A stretch of DNA of 64,000 nucleotides, from the NCBI RefSeq assembly GCF_017745675.1, contig NZ_JAFLJM010000004.1:1-64000 (forward strand). Reading direction: 5' to 3'. The DNA comes from Alkalihalobacillus sp. BA299 (GTDB lineage Bacteria > Bacillota > Bacilli > Bacillales > Bacillaceae_F). Numbering within the stretch: position 1 is the first letter of the stretch; each line of letters opens with the position of its first letter. The translations under genes and the position numbers were made by a program. Below the pieces are notes generated by a model, which saw nothing but the letters and a program-made list of their open reading frames with translations, did no database searches and was not told the origin of the DNA. Positions 34,848 through 44,436 of this stretch are shown here, piece by piece.

Positions 34848-35615
34848 CTATGATAAAAATCCTGTTAATGGGGAAGACGCCATTGCTTTAGTTTTTGATG
34901 ATTGCATGCCTGACAAATATGCTTTTTGACCTGCTTTCACACTAAGTTTAAAAGCATCTGCCAGTTGAACTGGGTCGTCTGCTGTGGCAATCGCTGTATT
35001 CACTAAGACAGCGTCTACCCCCATTTCCATCGCTTCGGTAGCCTGTGAGGGTTTACCAATCCCTGCATCAACAATGATCGGAACTTCCATTTCGTTGATC
35101 ATTATTTGAATTAATTCCTTCGTCTGCAGCCCACGATTAGAGCCAATAGGAGCTCCTAAAGGCATGATCGCTGCAGCCCCCACTTCTCTTAGCTGTTTTG
35201 CGACCATTAAGTCAGGAGACATATACGGTAAAACGATAAATCCTTCTTGAGCTAGCTTTTCTGTTGCTTTGATCGTTTCGTAGTTATCGGGTAGGAGGTA
35301 TTTATGATCCTTGCTCACTTCAATTTTAATCCAACGACCCATTCCAGCCGCTTTAGCTAATTTAGCTATTCTAATCGCTTCTTCAGCTGTCCTTGCCCCT
35401 GATGTATTAGGTAGCAAGCGCATATGTTCAGGAATATATGATAGAATATTATCCTGTTGCTCATCTAAGTTAACTCGGCTTAAGGCAACAGTAATTAATT
35501 CAGCTTCAGATACTTGACATACATGCGAGATGATAGAGTGATTGGAAAATTTCCCAGTCCCAATCAATAAACGGCTTTTCAACTCATGTCCTGCTATAAT
35601 AAGCGGATCGCTCAT
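34848..35615 (-). CDS. thiG: Thiazole synthase ThiG
   Basis: TIM-barrel enzyme of 255 residues that forms the thiazole phosphate of thiamine from deoxyxylulose phosphate, ThiS thiocarboxylate and dehydroglycine. Recognisable segments are [12 protein letters not shown], the catalytic-Lys strand [23 protein letters not shown] and [18 protein letters not shown]. The ATG 35615 has GAGGAG 8 bases upstream. ThiS, ThiF, ThiO and ThiE genes are not adjacent and thiH is broken, so the pathway at this locus looks defunct unless partners are elsewhere. No TPP riboswitch was found upstream. Confidence 0.93.
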   Translation of the reverse strand: MSDPLIIAGHELKSRLLIGTGKFSNHSIISHVCQVSEAELITVALSRVNLDEQQDNILSYIPEHMRLLPNTSGARTAEEAIRIAKLAKAAGMGRWIKIEVSKDHKYLLPDNYETIKATEKLAQEGFIVLPYMSPDLMVAKQLREVGAAAIMPLGAPIGSNRGLQTKELIQIMINEMEVPIIVDAGIGKPSQATEAMEMGVDAVLVNTAIATADDPVQLADAFKLSVKAGQKAYLSGMQSSKTKAMASSPLTGFLS

Positions 35616-35657
35616 AGTGATCACTCCTCATAAAATATAATGAATACCACAGCCATC

Positions 35658-35724
35658 TTACTCCTCCGAACCTAAATGATCAGTGATTCTCATCACATCG
35701 CCAATGAGCTCATGCCACAAATAA
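35658..35724 (-). pseudogene. Truncated 3' end of an unidentified gene upstream of thiG
   Basis: In the minus direction an open frame emerging from the repeat at 35725 ends with the residues SYLWHELIGDVMRITDHLGS followed by EE and a stop at 35658. It looks like a real protein C-terminus and is followed by a good GGAGGAG, as inside an operon. The rest of the gene is absent, replaced by the repeat block. I cannot name the protein. Confidence 0.35.
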
Positions 35725-35847
35725 GAAAAGCGCAAGGTGTCTGCTTATCGGCGACAAGCGCTGGAGGGCCAGCAATTAGTGTCCTGACTTTTGGACACGT
35801 TTGATGGACCGAAGCGACCTCGAACCGATGACACCTGCAGCTAGACA
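35725..35847. repeat. bcr-like structured repeat, type I
   Basis: The copy GAAAAGCGCAAGGTGTCTGC...ACACCTGCAGCTAGACA is nearly identical to 148-270. Closing stem GGTGTC/GACACC and ATCGG/CCGAT. It is directly followed by a type II copy. Confidence 0.8.
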
Positions 35848-35849
35848 TA

Positions 35850-35998
35850 GAAAAGCGCAAGCGCCCGTTTAGCGGTGTATGGACTGGAGCCCCACCGTAT
35901 GAGATAAAGGAAACACGGCGAGTGCTAACGAGGCGATGTTGACTTATCGTAAGGAGGAGGAGCGAAGTCCACTAGACGCTGGGCGCTGCAGCTAGACA
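35850..35998. repeat. bcr-like structured repeat, type II
   Basis: GAAAAGCGCAAGCGCCCGTT...GCTGGGCGCTGCAGCTAGACA. Its first and last bases can pair (AGCGCCC/GGGCGCT). It is about 90 percent identical to 47869-48024 and shares only the borders with type I. Confidence 0.8.
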
Positions 35999-36033
35999 TC
36001 CTCGAAATTTATACTTATTTATTCGTTTAAATA

Positions 36034-36079
36034 GTGCCAGGCACCTTTACCACTTTAAATAGGTAAAGGTGCCTGGCAC
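36034..36079 (-). terminator. Long hairpin terminator of topB, REP-like
   Basis: Perfect 18-bp stem GTGCCAGGCACCTTTACC / GGTAAAGGTGCCTGGCAC, 7 bases beyond the topB stop. A related hairpin lies at 53675-53723, so it belongs to a dispersed GTGCCTGGCACC-type repeat known from Bacillaceae genomes. Confidence 0.75.
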
Positions 36080-36086
36080 CGCACAA

Positions 36087-38270
36087 TTATTTTTTTAAGT
36101 TTAGCTTTGCTAGGGCTTCTGCTAGAGCTGGGTTAAAAGGTTCTTCCTGTTTATTTTGTTTCTTTAAATATTGATTGACTTCTTTTTTAGAGACTTTTGT
36201 ATTTTTCTCTTTTTTCTTTCTTTCATTAAATGTTGAGAGTTTTTCTTTATGACCGCAGCTACAAGCAAATACTTGTCCCTCACCTTGTCCACGTAACTCT
36301 AGCTTTTTGAAACATTTCGGGCAACGAGCATTCGTCTTTTTCGCGACTGCCTTTTTATGTCCACATTCTCGGTCCTCACATATGAGCATTTTTCCTTTTT
36401 TCCCGTTTACTTGCAACAGATGTTTTCCACATTCTGGACAAGTTCGTCCTGATATATTATCATGCTTGTATTTTCGTTCACTGAATTTAATATCACGGAT
36501 AAGCTCTTTTGTATATTCTTTCATTTCAGCAAGAAACACTTGTTTCGCCAACTTTCCTTTTGCAATCGCTTCTAGCTTTTGCTCCCATTCAGCTGTTAAT
36601 GCTGGTGACTTCAAATCTTTTGGTACCATCTCTAGCAGCTGTCTTCCCTTTGAGGTCGTAATAATGTCCTTTCCTTTCTTTTCAATAAGAAAACTATTAA
36701 AAAGCTTTTCAATAATATCTGCTCTAGTTGCTACCGTACCGAGACCACCTGTTTTACCAAGTGCTTTAACGAGGTCGTTATTTGTTTCAGACATAAACTT
36801 CGCCGGGTTTTCCATTGCTGACAGTAAAGTTCCTTCGTTAAATAGAGCAGGAGGTTGTGTCTCTCCTTCGGTTTGTGAAATAGACATTATCGATAAAGTA
36901 TCTCCTTTTTTTAACTGGATAATTTCACTTTTTAGCGAATTCTCCTCATTCTCATCGTTTCCATAAACCTCTTTCCAACCGATTGACTGTACGACTTTTC
37001 CTTTCGCAACAAACGTTTCACTTCCAATCTTGGCGAAAATCGTAGTTTGTTCATACTCATATGGAGGAGATAGAACTGCTATAAATCGCTTCACGACTAA
37101 ATCATATATTTTTCGTTCTCTCTCACTTAATGACGAAAGTCCAGGAGCTACTTCTGTTGGGATAATTGCATGGTGATCAGAAACCTTTTCATTATCAACA
37201 AAATGGCGATTTCCCCTAATAGGTCTCTGTAAAAGTTTAAAAGCATTCTTTGCATAAGGACCTACACCACATGCTTCTAATCGATCCTTTAAAGTCCCAA
37301 CAATATCTTCGGACAAATATCGTGAGTCCGTTCGTGGATATGTTAATACTTTATGCTGTTCGTATAACTTTTGCATAGTATTTAATGTTTCTTTAGCGCT
37401 GAAACCAAATAAGCGATTGGCTTCACGTTGTAGTTCGGTCAAATCATATAATTGTGGTGAGAAAGTTTTTTTTGATTTTTTCTCTATGTCAACAATTTGG
37501 ATCACTTGATTTTTTAATGTATCTTGGACTTTTTTTATTCGATTTAAATCAAACGTTTTTGAGTCACCCGTCTTCGAATCCTGCCATGTAAGCTTCAACT
37601 TCTTGTCGGCTTCAACAGTAATGCCGTAAAATTTTCTCGGTCGAAAATCGGCAATTTCCAGCTCTCTTTGATGAATAATCGCAAGAGTTGGAGTTTGAAC
37701 TCTACCGCATGATAATTGAGCGTTATATTTAGAAGTAAGTGCTCTCGTCCCATTCAAACCAACGATCCAATCTGCTTCAGAACGAGCAACCGCTGCAGCA
37801 TACAGATTTTCATAATCTTTTCCAGGACGCAATTTTTTAAATCCATCACGGATTGCTTTATCCGTAACAGAGGATATCCATAAACGTTTTATCGGCTTTT
37901 TTACATTTGCTTTTTCAATAATCCACCTAGCGACAAGCTCACCTTCACGACCAGCGTCAGTTGCAATCACAATTTCACTAACATCCTTTCTTAGCAATTG
38001 CGATTTTACTGCCTGAAATTGCTTATTTGTCTTTTTTATTACAATAATATTCAATTTTTTGGGTATCATAGGAAGGTCGACTAAGTTCCAGGATTTATAT
38101 TTTTCATCATAAGTTTCAGGGTCAGCTAACGTCACTAAATGACCTAATGCCCAAGTAACGATGTAACGGTCACCTTCGAAATAACCATTACTTTTTTTCG
38201 TACATTTTAAGATTTTTGCGATGTCCCTACCGACTGATGGCTTTTCTGCTAATACAACTGTTTTATTCAT
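36087..38270 (-). CDS. topB: DNA topoisomerase III (TopB)
   Basis: Type IA topoisomerase of 727 residues, exactly the length of B. subtilis TopB. The TOPRIM domain opens with VVLAEKPSVGRDIAKIL and carries ATDAGREGELVARW; the active-site Tyr lies in LTYPRTDSRYLSED. The C-terminus has two zinc-ribbon-like motifs, CPECGKHLL...CEDRECGHKK and CPKCFKKLEL...CSCGHKE. It decatenates replication and recombination intermediates and often works with RecQ, which is encoded 1 kb away. ATG 38270 has AAAGGATG upstream. Confidence 0.95.
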   Translation of the reverse strand: MNKTVVLAEKPSVGRDIAKILKCTKKSNGYFEGDRYIVTWALGHLVTLADPETYDEKYKSWNLVDLPMIPKKLNIIVIKKTNKQFQAVKSQLLRKDVSEIVIATDAGREGELVARWIIEKANVKKPIKRLWISSVTDKAIRDGFKKLRPGKDYENLYAAAVARSEADWIVGLNGTRALTSKYNAQLSCGRVQTPTLAIIHQRELEIADFRPRKFYGITVEADKKLKLTWQDSKTGDSKTFDLNRIKKVQDTLKNQVIQIVDIEKKSKKTFSPQLYDLTELQREANRLFGFSAKETLNTMQKLYEQHKVLTYPRTDSRYLSEDIVGTLKDRLEACGVGPYAKNAFKLLQRPIRGNRHFVDNEKVSDHHAIIPTEVAPGLSSLSERERKIYDLVVKRFIAVLSPPYEYEQTTIFAKIGSETFVAKGKVVQSIGWKEVYGNDENEENSLKSEIIQLKKGDTLSIMSISQTEGETQPPALFNEGTLLSAMENPAKFMSETNNDLVKALGKTGGLGTVATRADIIEKLFNSFLIEKKGKDIITTSKGRQLLEMVPKDLKSPALTAEWEQKLEAIAKGKLAKQVFLAEMKEYTKELIRDIKFSERKYKHDNISGRTCPECGKHLLQVNGKKGKMLICEDRECGHKKAVAKKTNARCPKCFKKLELRGQGEGQVFACSCGHKEKLSTFNERKKKEKNTKVSKKEVNQYLKKQNKQEEPFNPALAEALAKLNLKK

Positions 38271-38319
38271 CGTAACATCCTTTCAACAACAACTATAAAA
38301 CACTATAACACAATTTTTA

Positions 38320-38385
38320 TTGACAGTGAAATTGATGAATGTTAAAATTATAAATTTTGCTATTTATAGACAAGTGTGTTATAAT
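38320..38385 (+). promoter_or_regulatory. Two tandem sigma-A promoters for carD
   Basis: TTGACA (38320-38325) with TAAAAT (38343-38348) and TTGCTA (38357-38362) with TATAAT (38380-38385) both have 17-base spacers. The second is 31 bases before the carD start, giving a short leader. Confidence 0.75.
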
Positions 38386-38415
38386 GAATTGAACTCAAAT
38401 TTAGGAGGTCGAGCT

Positions 38416-38895
38416 ATGTTTCAAGTTGGAGACAAGATTGTTTACCCAATGCACGGTGCTGGTGTGATTGAAGATATCGAGGAAAGAGAAATTCTTGGGG
38501 AAACCCAACAATACTATGTCTTAAATTTGTCTCATAGTACGATGCAAGTAATGGTTCCAATGGAGAAAACATCGAGTATCGGTATCCGTGAAGTTGTAGA
38601 CCAGGATACATTAGAGAAGGCGTTATTGATTCTTCACGAAGGGGAGCCAGATGATTCGGTTAATCGTCACCAACGTTATCATTTAAACATGAAGAAAATG
38701 AAGACGGGTGATATTTGTGAAAGTGCTCAAGTCATTAGAGATTTAATGTATTTAAATAAAAATAAAAAGCTTGGTACTGAAGATAAGTTTATGCTTGATA
38801 ATGCAAGACGCATTTTTATTAGTGAACTTATTCTTGTCAAAGGATTTGAAGAAGAACAAGCGATTGAATTTTTAGACAATGCAATCAACGGTTAA
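38416..38895 (+). CDS. carD: CarD/CdnL-family transcription regulator (YdeB)
   Basis: RNA-polymerase-binding factor of 159 residues. The N-terminal Tudor-like domain (MFQVGDKIVYPMHGAGVIED, 1-60) resembles the Mfd RNAP-interaction domain and contacts the beta subunit; the helical C-terminus has HQRYHLNMKKMKTGDICESA and IFISELILVKG. It stabilises open promoter complexes in other bacteria; in Bacillus the role is less defined. ATG 38416 has AGGAGG 7 bases upstream. Single gene between two tandem promoters and a terminator. Confidence 0.93.
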   Translation: MFQVGDKIVYPMHGAGVIEDIEEREILGETQQYYVLNLSHSTMQVMVPMEKTSSIGIREVVDQDTLEKALLILHEGEPDDSVNRHQRYHLNMKKMKTGDICESAQVIRDLMYLNKNKKLGTEDKFMLDNARRIFISELILVKGFEEEQAIEFLDNAING

Positions 38896-38904
38896 TCGAA
38901 CGAA

Positions 38905-38934
38905 AGCCTCTTCATAACGAAGAGGTTTTTTATA
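38905..38934 (+). terminator. Terminator of carD
   Basis: GCCTCTTC/GAAGAGG stem with a short loop and seven T residues, 10 bases after the stop. Confidence 0.92.
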
Positions 38935-39159
38935 TTTGCCTGTGTTATAGTATCTTGTTTAAACCCGAAAAGTTAATGAGGAAACCCCCGGTAACAGGAA
39001 AAACATTCCTATTTTAGAAAGCGTATTCATTCTCGTAATTTATACTTTCTCATTCTACAAAAATAGAGACTACCTTAAATTCTATGTATCCTCACCTCTA
39101 CCAAGAAAATGAGAAACGTAGATATTTATGAGACAGCCTCATGTCACCAATTTTTTCTA

Positions 39160-41268
39160 TTAAATTTGTCCTATTCTTTTATTAATCACATACCGGATTT
39201 CAAAATACGTTACTTCGTCTGGTAAGTTTTCTTTGATCGGTTTTAAGCGTTCAGCACCGATCGAAGCAATAACTTCCTCAATCAATTGTTCATGTCGTTC
39301 GTTTACAAATTGACGGAGATCAACCTCTTTTCCTTCATCATAACACTTTTCTAGGTGAGACAAAATTGTTTCCCTAGTACACTCCCTTTTCTCAGCCATC
39401 TCATTTACGGTAATTCCTTGCTCATACATCTCGTATGTTACGAGGTGGCTTGGTACTTTTGAGGATGTTTTTTTCGTCTTTATGATCGGTGTTTCCCCTT
39501 TTTGGTCTTGAAAAGGAACTAAAGCGTCTAAAAACTTAGCACCATACTTCTCTAACTTTTGCCGTCCAACCCCATTAACTACTAATAATTCTTCCGTACT
39601 TGCAGGAATCGTCCGACTCATTTCACGTAGTGTTTTATCTGAAAAAATTAAATATGGTGGTACTTTTTCTTGATCCGCGATCTCTTTACGCAACTTGCGT
39701 AAACTCTCAAAAATTTCATTATTTTCTTCGATGGTTACGTGTTGGACTTTTTCTTTTCGATAAACTTGTAATTCTCCTTTTAAAACGGCTACCGCTTTTT
39801 CTGTTAAGCGCAACGTTGGAAAATTTCCTTCTGATGGCTTTAAAAATTGTTCTGCTGTCAGATAGTCAATAAACTGTGAAACGTTTTTCCCTGTCCACGT
39901 TTTAAGAAGACCATAAGTCGATAGTTGATCGAGTTTAAAATCTTTCACTTTTTTACTTTCGGAACCAACTAACACTTGAGCAACGATCGTTTTCCCGAAT
40001 TTTTCTCTCATTCTTTTAATCGTCGAAAAAACCATTTGCGCTTCTCTTGTTACATCGGTAGTTTCACCATCATCCAAGCAATTTGTACATTTATTACATT
40101 TTTCGAATTCATCATCAGCAAAATATTGTCCTATGTATTGTTGAAGACATGACTCGGTATGACAATAATCAACCATTTGTTGTAGCTTTTTATATTCATT
40201 CGTTCTTCTTGTTTCTTCAATATCAGACTGTTCAATTAAAAACTTTTGAATGCGAATATCATCAGGGGCAAAGAGGAGGACACATTCGCTTTCTTCACCA
40301 TCTCTTCCTGCTCTCCCTGCTTCTTGATAATACGCTTCAATATTTCTCGGTAAATTGTAATGAAGTACAAACCGCACGTTGCTTTTATCAATTCCCATCC
40401 CGAACGCATTCGTTGCAACCATTACAGTAATATTGTCACGAATAAAGTCATTCTGATACTTTGCTCTCTCTTGATCCGTTAACCCTGCATGATACCTTCC
40501 AACAGCGATGCCCTTTTCCGTTAACTTTTCATATAACTGATCAACTACTTTTCTAGTTGAAGCGTAAATAATTCCAGAGCTCGCCTGATGCTTTTTTAAG
40601 TATTGTAAAACATAAGAAAGTTTGTCCTGTCCTTTTACAACTTGTAAGGATAAGTTCTCTCTCCTTGCACCATTTACAATCGTATTCTCGTCTTCAATAT
40701 GTAAATGACGGCAAATATCCTCCCTAACTTGAGGAGTAGCTGTTGCTGTTAATGCTAAAACGACTGGGTTCGTCTGCAAGCGTCTGATAAGTGATGAAAT
40801 CTTTAAGTAACTTGGGCGAAAATCGTGTCCCCATTGCGAAAGGCAGTGTGCCTCATCGATTGCAACAAGTGAGATCGGCATCTCATTCAATAAGCGAAAA
40901 AAGCGCTCGTCTTCTAGTCGTTCAGGCGCAACATAAATTAACTTATATTCCCCATTCCTCATATTATCAAGTCGTTCATTTAATTCACTTATAGATAGAG
41001 AACTATTAATATATGTACTCGTGATCCCAAGCTGATTCAATCCATCTACTTGATCTTTCATTAATGAAATGAGAGGTGATACCACAATAGTAATCCCTGT
41101 ATATATGAGTGCTGGAACCTGATAACAAATGGATTTCCCGCCACCTGTCGGCATAATTCCTAGTGTGTGTTTACCTTCTAACACCTTCTCAACAATATCA
41201 TTCTGGCCTTTACGAAACATTTCGTAGCCAAAATACTGTTTTAAAAACTGGACTGCTTTTGCATTCAT
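39160..41268 (-). CDS. recQ: ATP-dependent DNA helicase RecQ
   Basis: 3'-5' helicase of 702 residues for recombination and fork repair. Motif I is MPTGGGKSICYQ (39-50), motif II AIDEAHCLSQWGHDFRP, motif VI EAYYQEAGRAGRDG. The RQC zinc site (CHTESCLQQ...CNKCTNC) follows, then an HRDC domain (LRKLRKEIADQEKVPPYLIF) and a C-terminal HTH_40-like domain (TYEMYEQGITVNEMAEKREC). The extra C-terminal domain makes it about 110 residues longer than B. subtilis RecQ/YocI. Start ATG 41268 with AAGGAG upstream. Single-gene unit. Confidence 0.94.
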   Translation of the reverse strand: MNAKAVQFLKQYFGYEMFRKGQNDIVEKVLEGKHTLGIMPTGGGKSICYQVPALIYTGITIVVSPLISLMKDQVDGLNQLGITSTYINSSLSISELNERLDNMRNGEYKLIYVAPERLEDERFFRLLNEMPISLVAIDEAHCLSQWGHDFRPSYLKISSLIRRLQTNPVVLALTATATPQVREDICRHLHIEDENTIVNGARRENLSLQVVKGQDKLSYVLQYLKKHQASSGIIYASTRKVVDQLYEKLTEKGIAVGRYHAGLTDQERAKYQNDFIRDNITVMVATNAFGMGIDKSNVRFVLHYNLPRNIEAYYQEAGRAGRDGEESECVLLFAPDDIRIQKFLIEQSDIEETRRTNEYKKLQQMVDYCHTESCLQQYIGQYFADDEFEKCNKCTNCLDDGETTDVTREAQMVFSTIKRMREKFGKTIVAQVLVGSESKKVKDFKLDQLSTYGLLKTWTGKNVSQFIDYLTAEQFLKPSEGNFPTLRLTEKAVAVLKGELQVYRKEKVQHVTIEENNEIFESLRKLRKEIADQEKVPPYLIFSDKTLREMSRTIPASTEELLVVNGVGRQKLEKYGAKFLDALVPFQDQKGETPIIKTKKTSSKVPSHLVTYEMYEQGITVNEMAEKRECTRETILSHLEKCYDEGKEVDLRQFVNERHEQLIEEVIASIGAERLKPIKENLPDEVTYFEIRYVINKRIGQI

Positions 41269-41459
41269 GAACTAACTCCTTCCCAACAACTGCTTATTTC
41301 ATTTTAAAGGAAAATTTGTTTTTTTCCAAACTTCCACCTTCAATAAAAATGGATAATTTCTAAGTATGTTAAAATAGTTTCATTCGTTTTATAATAGGTA
41401 AGGTGTAAAAATAAATCATTCATAATCTATAATTCATTTAGAAAGAAAGGTTGTCATTC

Positions 41460-43016
41460 ATGAGTGTATTAACTGTGAAAAACTTGAGTCACGGCTTTGG
41501 TGACCGTGCTATTTTTAACGATGTATCCTTCCGGCTTTTAAAGGGAGAACATATCGGTCTAATTGGTGCAAACGGCGAAGGTAAATCGACGTTTATGAAT
41601 ATTATTACGGGTAAATTACAACCCGATGCTGGTAAAGTTGAATGGTCGAAACGTGTGCGTGTTGGTTATTTAGATCAACATACCGTCCTTTCAAAAGGGA
41701 TGACGATGCGCGATGTCTTAAAAAGTGCGTTTCAATATTTATTTGATCTAGAAGCACAAATGAATGAGCTTTTCAATAAGATGGGAGAAGTATCTCCTGA
41801 AGAGCTAGAAAAACTATTAGAAGAAACGGGCACAATCCAAGATATATTAACAAACAATGATTTTTATATTATCGATGCAAAGGTAGAAGAAATCGCTAGA
41901 GGACTTGGACTTACTGATATTGGCTTAGACCGTGATGTCGATGATTTAAGTGGTGGCCAGCGTACGAAAGTCCTACTTGCTAAGCTACTCCTAGAAAAGC
42001 CTGATATTCTACTATTGGACGAGCCGACCAACTATTTGGATGAGCAGCATATTGAATGGTTAAAACGTTATTTACAAGAGTATGAAAATGCCTTTATCTT
42101 AATCTCGCATGATATTCCGTTTTTAAATAGTGTCATCAATCTTATTTATCATATGGAAAACCAAGAATTAAACCGCTATGTCGGTGATTACGACCACTTC
42201 CTTGAAGTCCACGAAATGAAAAAGCAACAATTAGAAGCAGCTTATAAAAAGCAGCAACAAGAGATTTCTGAGCTTAAAGATTTTGTCGCAAGAAACAAAG
42301 CTCGTGTATCAACACGTAATATGGCGATGTCACGCCAGAAAAAACTTGACAAAATGGAAGTGATTGAACTTGCAAAAGAAAAACCAAAACCAGAGTTTAA
42401 CTTTAAAGAATCGCGTGCGTCTGGAAAGGTGATTTTTGAAACGAAGGACCTTGTCATTGGATACGATGAACCACTATCAAGACCATTAAACCTTCGTATG
42501 GAACGTGGGCAAAAAATCGCTTTATACGGAGCAAATGGTATCGGGAAAACGACGTTATTACGTAGTATTTTAGGTGAAATTAAACCGGTGTCTGGAACGG
42601 TTGAACGTGGAGACTATCTCCACATCGGTTATTTTGAACAAGAAGTAAAAAGTGATAACCACAATACTTGCATCGACGAAGTGTGGAGTGAGTTCCCATC
42701 TTACAACCAAGCGGAAGTTCGTGCAGCGCTGGCGAAATGCGGTTTAACGACAAAGCATATCGAAAGTAAAATTATGGTTTTAAGTGGTGGAGAAAAAGCA
42801 AAAGTACGACTATGTAAACTGATTAACAACGAAACGAACTTACTCGTACTTGATGAGCCAACGAACCACCTTGATGTCGATGCAAAAGAAGAACTAAAAC
42901 GTGCATTGAAAGCCTATAAAGGAAGCATTCTGTTGATTAGCCACGAACCTGAGTTTTACAATGATATCGTGACAGAAAAATGGAATTGTGAATCGTGGAC
43001 GACAAAAGTAATTTAA
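41460..43016 (+). CDS. yfmM: ABC-F ATPase YfmM
   Basis: Cytosolic ribosome-associated ATPase of 518 residues, the same length as B. subtilis YfmM, with two ABC domains and no membrane part. Domain 1: [33 protein letters not shown] charged linker (about 245-310, with QQQEISELKDFVARNKARVS) forms the P-site tRNA interaction region. Domain 2: [31 protein letters not shown]. These proteins relieve stalled or antibiotic-bound ribosomes or tune translation. The ATG 41460 has AGAAAGG 9 bases upstream. A terminator follows. Confidence 0.9.
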   Translation: MSVLTVKNLSHGFGDRAIFNDVSFRLLKGEHIGLIGANGEGKSTFMNIITGKLQPDAGKVEWSKRVRVGYLDQHTVLSKGMTMRDVLKSAFQYLFDLEAQMNELFNKMGEVSPEELEKLLEETGTIQDILTNNDFYIIDAKVEEIARGLGLTDIGLDRDVDDLSGGQRTKVLLAKLLLEKPDILLLDEPTNYLDEQHIEWLKRYLQEYENAFILISHDIPFLNSVINLIYHMENQELNRYVGDYDHFLEVHEMKKQQLEAAYKKQQQEISELKDFVARNKARVSTRNMAMSRQKKLDKMEVIELAKEKPKPEFNFKESRASGKVIFETKDLVIGYDEPLSRPLNLRMERGQKIALYGANGIGKTTLLRSILGEIKPVSGTVERGDYLHIGYFEQEVKSDNHNTCIDEVWSEFPSYNQAEVRAALAKCGLTTKHIESKIMVLSGGEKAKVRLCKLINNETNLLVLDEPTNHLDVDAKEELKRALKAYKGSILLISHEPEFYNDIVTEKWNCESWTTKVI

Positions 43017-43028
43017 CCTAATTCCAAG

Positions 43029-43061
43029 CGCTCAGATCAATGATCTTGAGCGTTTTTTGCT
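43029..43061 (+). terminator. Terminator of yfmM
   Basis: CGCTCA-GATCAATGATC-TGAGCG stem followed by TTTTTTG, 12 bases after the stop. The rest of the gap to the ectD promoter (43062-43221) shows nothing I can name. Confidence 0.9.
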
Positions 43062-43221
43062 TTGTTTATTATCAAGTAGTACCGACATTTAAAATCGCAT
43101 AATGGAACCAATTGGTAGAGATACATCGTGATAACGAGAGTAAAATTTACTTAGTAATTTATTTTTTCTGAATATTAACATTATAGCCGCTGTAGAAAAG
43201 TGACATTCATTAATAGCAGGT

Positions 43222-43250
43222 TTGAGTAAGTGATGCTAAGTCAATATAAT
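43222..43250 (+). promoter_or_regulatory. Probable sigma-A promoter of ectD
   Basis: TTGAGT (43222-43227), a 17-base spacer and TATAAT (43245-43250), 68 bases upstream of the ectD start. Confidence 0.65.
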
Positions 43251-43317
43251 AGTTCGTGGAAAAACCTTTAAGGTGCAGTTTTGTCTGAAAAATTTTCTAA
43301 AAAGGAGCTTGATACGT

Positions 43318-44244
43318 ATGACTGATTTATATCCTTCAAGAATAAGCGAAACTCCATCGATTATTAAAAGAAAAGATCCAGTCCTTTATAACATTCATCA
43401 GGACAGTGGTCCATTAAAGCAGGAAGACTTAAACTTTTATGAGAAAAATGGTTACTTACTTTGCGAAAAAATGTTTTCAGATGAAGAAGTAGATATATTA
43501 CGCAAAGAACTGAAACAAACAATGGACGATTATAGGACAGTCGATGAATCACATATTATTCGCGAGCTAGGTAGTGAAGAAATACGATCCGTCTTTGATG
43601 TACACAAAAATACAGAGTTCTTTCAAAGGTTATCTTCACATGAACGATTAGTCAACATTGCTCAACAGCTACTCGGTAGCAAGGTGTACATAACTCAATC
43701 GAGAATTAACTTTAAACCTGGATTCAAAGGGAAGGAGTTTTACTGGCACTCTGACTTCGAAACATGGCATGTTGAAGACGGGATGCCTCGTATGCGTGCT
43801 GTTAGTTGTTCAATCATTCTAACCGATAACTATGAATTTAACGGTCCACTCATGTTAATACCGGGTTCACATCAATATTATGTTCAATGTTCTAGCGGGA
43901 CACCTGGAAATCATTATCAACAATCCTTGAAAAAACAAGAGTTCGGCGTTCCCGACCAACAAAGTCTAAAGTGGTTGCTTGAAAAAGGAGGAAAAATTGA
44001 TCGAGCAACGGGTCCTGCAGGTTCCGTTTTATTTTTCGAATGTAATATCATGCACGGTTCGAATGGAAATATTTCACCATACCCTCGCAGTAATGTGTTT
44101 TTTGTATTTAATAGTATTAAAAATCAATTAGAGACGCCATATTCACAACTTTCTCCGCGCCCTGAGTTTCTTGCAAATCGAGAAAATATAAAACCTATTC
44201 AAGCACACTCTTTTGACCTGTCAAAATCTCCATTAGTCTTATAA
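43318..44244 (+). CDS. ectD: Ectoine 5-hydroxylase EctD
   Basis: Fe(II)/2-oxoglutarate dioxygenase of 308 residues converting ectoine to 5-hydroxyectoine, a compatible solute against salt, heat and desiccation. The iron triad is His144 and Asp146 (FYWHSDFETWHVEDGMP) and His246 (NIMHGSNGN); the conserved EctD stretch around the triad is intact. The start at MTDLYPSRIS (ATG 43318) has AAGGAG 10 bases upstream. ectABC are not adjacent: flanking genes are unrelated, with its own promoter and hairpin terminator, so it is a solitary ectD. Substrate ectoine must be made from a distant locus or imported. Confidence 0.94.
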   Translation: MTDLYPSRISETPSIIKRKDPVLYNIHQDSGPLKQEDLNFYEKNGYLLCEKMFSDEEVDILRKELKQTMDDYRTVDESHIIRELGSEEIRSVFDVHKNTEFFQRLSSHERLVNIAQQLLGSKVYITQSRINFKPGFKGKEFYWHSDFETWHVEDGMPRMRAVSCSIILTDNYEFNGPLMLIPGSHQYYVQCSSGTPGNHYQQSLKKQEFGVPDQQSLKWLLEKGGKIDRATGPAGSVLFFECNIMHGSNGNISPYPRSNVFFVFNSIKNQLETPYSQLSPRPEFLANRENIKPIQAHSFDLSKSPLVL

Positions 44245-44258
44245 GATTATTTTTGAAC

Positions 44259-44288
44259 AGTGTGACTGTCCGTTGGATAGTCACACTG
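44259..44288 (+). terminator. Hairpin after ectD
   Basis: CAGTGTGACT / AGTCACACTG perfect 10-bp stem with inner TCC/GGA pairing, 14 bases past the stop. No T tract follows, so termination is likely but not certain. Confidence 0.55.
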
Positions 44289-44436
44289 CTCATCCTCCCC
44301 TAACCCGTATTAAGTATTAATTTGTAAACACTCCATTAATTCGCAAGAGAAAATTCATTACTTAAAGCCATAAAATTTGCATTCTTCCTGTACTCATGGT
44401 AGTTAATAGGTAAGGAACTAAGAGGCGGTGCAAAAA

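Noticed and set aside
35616..35724. TPP riboswitch upstream of thiG
   Set aside because: No CTGAGA or ACCCTTGAACCTGAT-like core could be found on the minus strand; the region instead holds a gene tail and repeats.
36307..36966. 219-codon frame antisense to topB
   Set aside because: It mirrors the Lys-rich and Glu-rich topB codons into Phe and Ser runs; no start signal.
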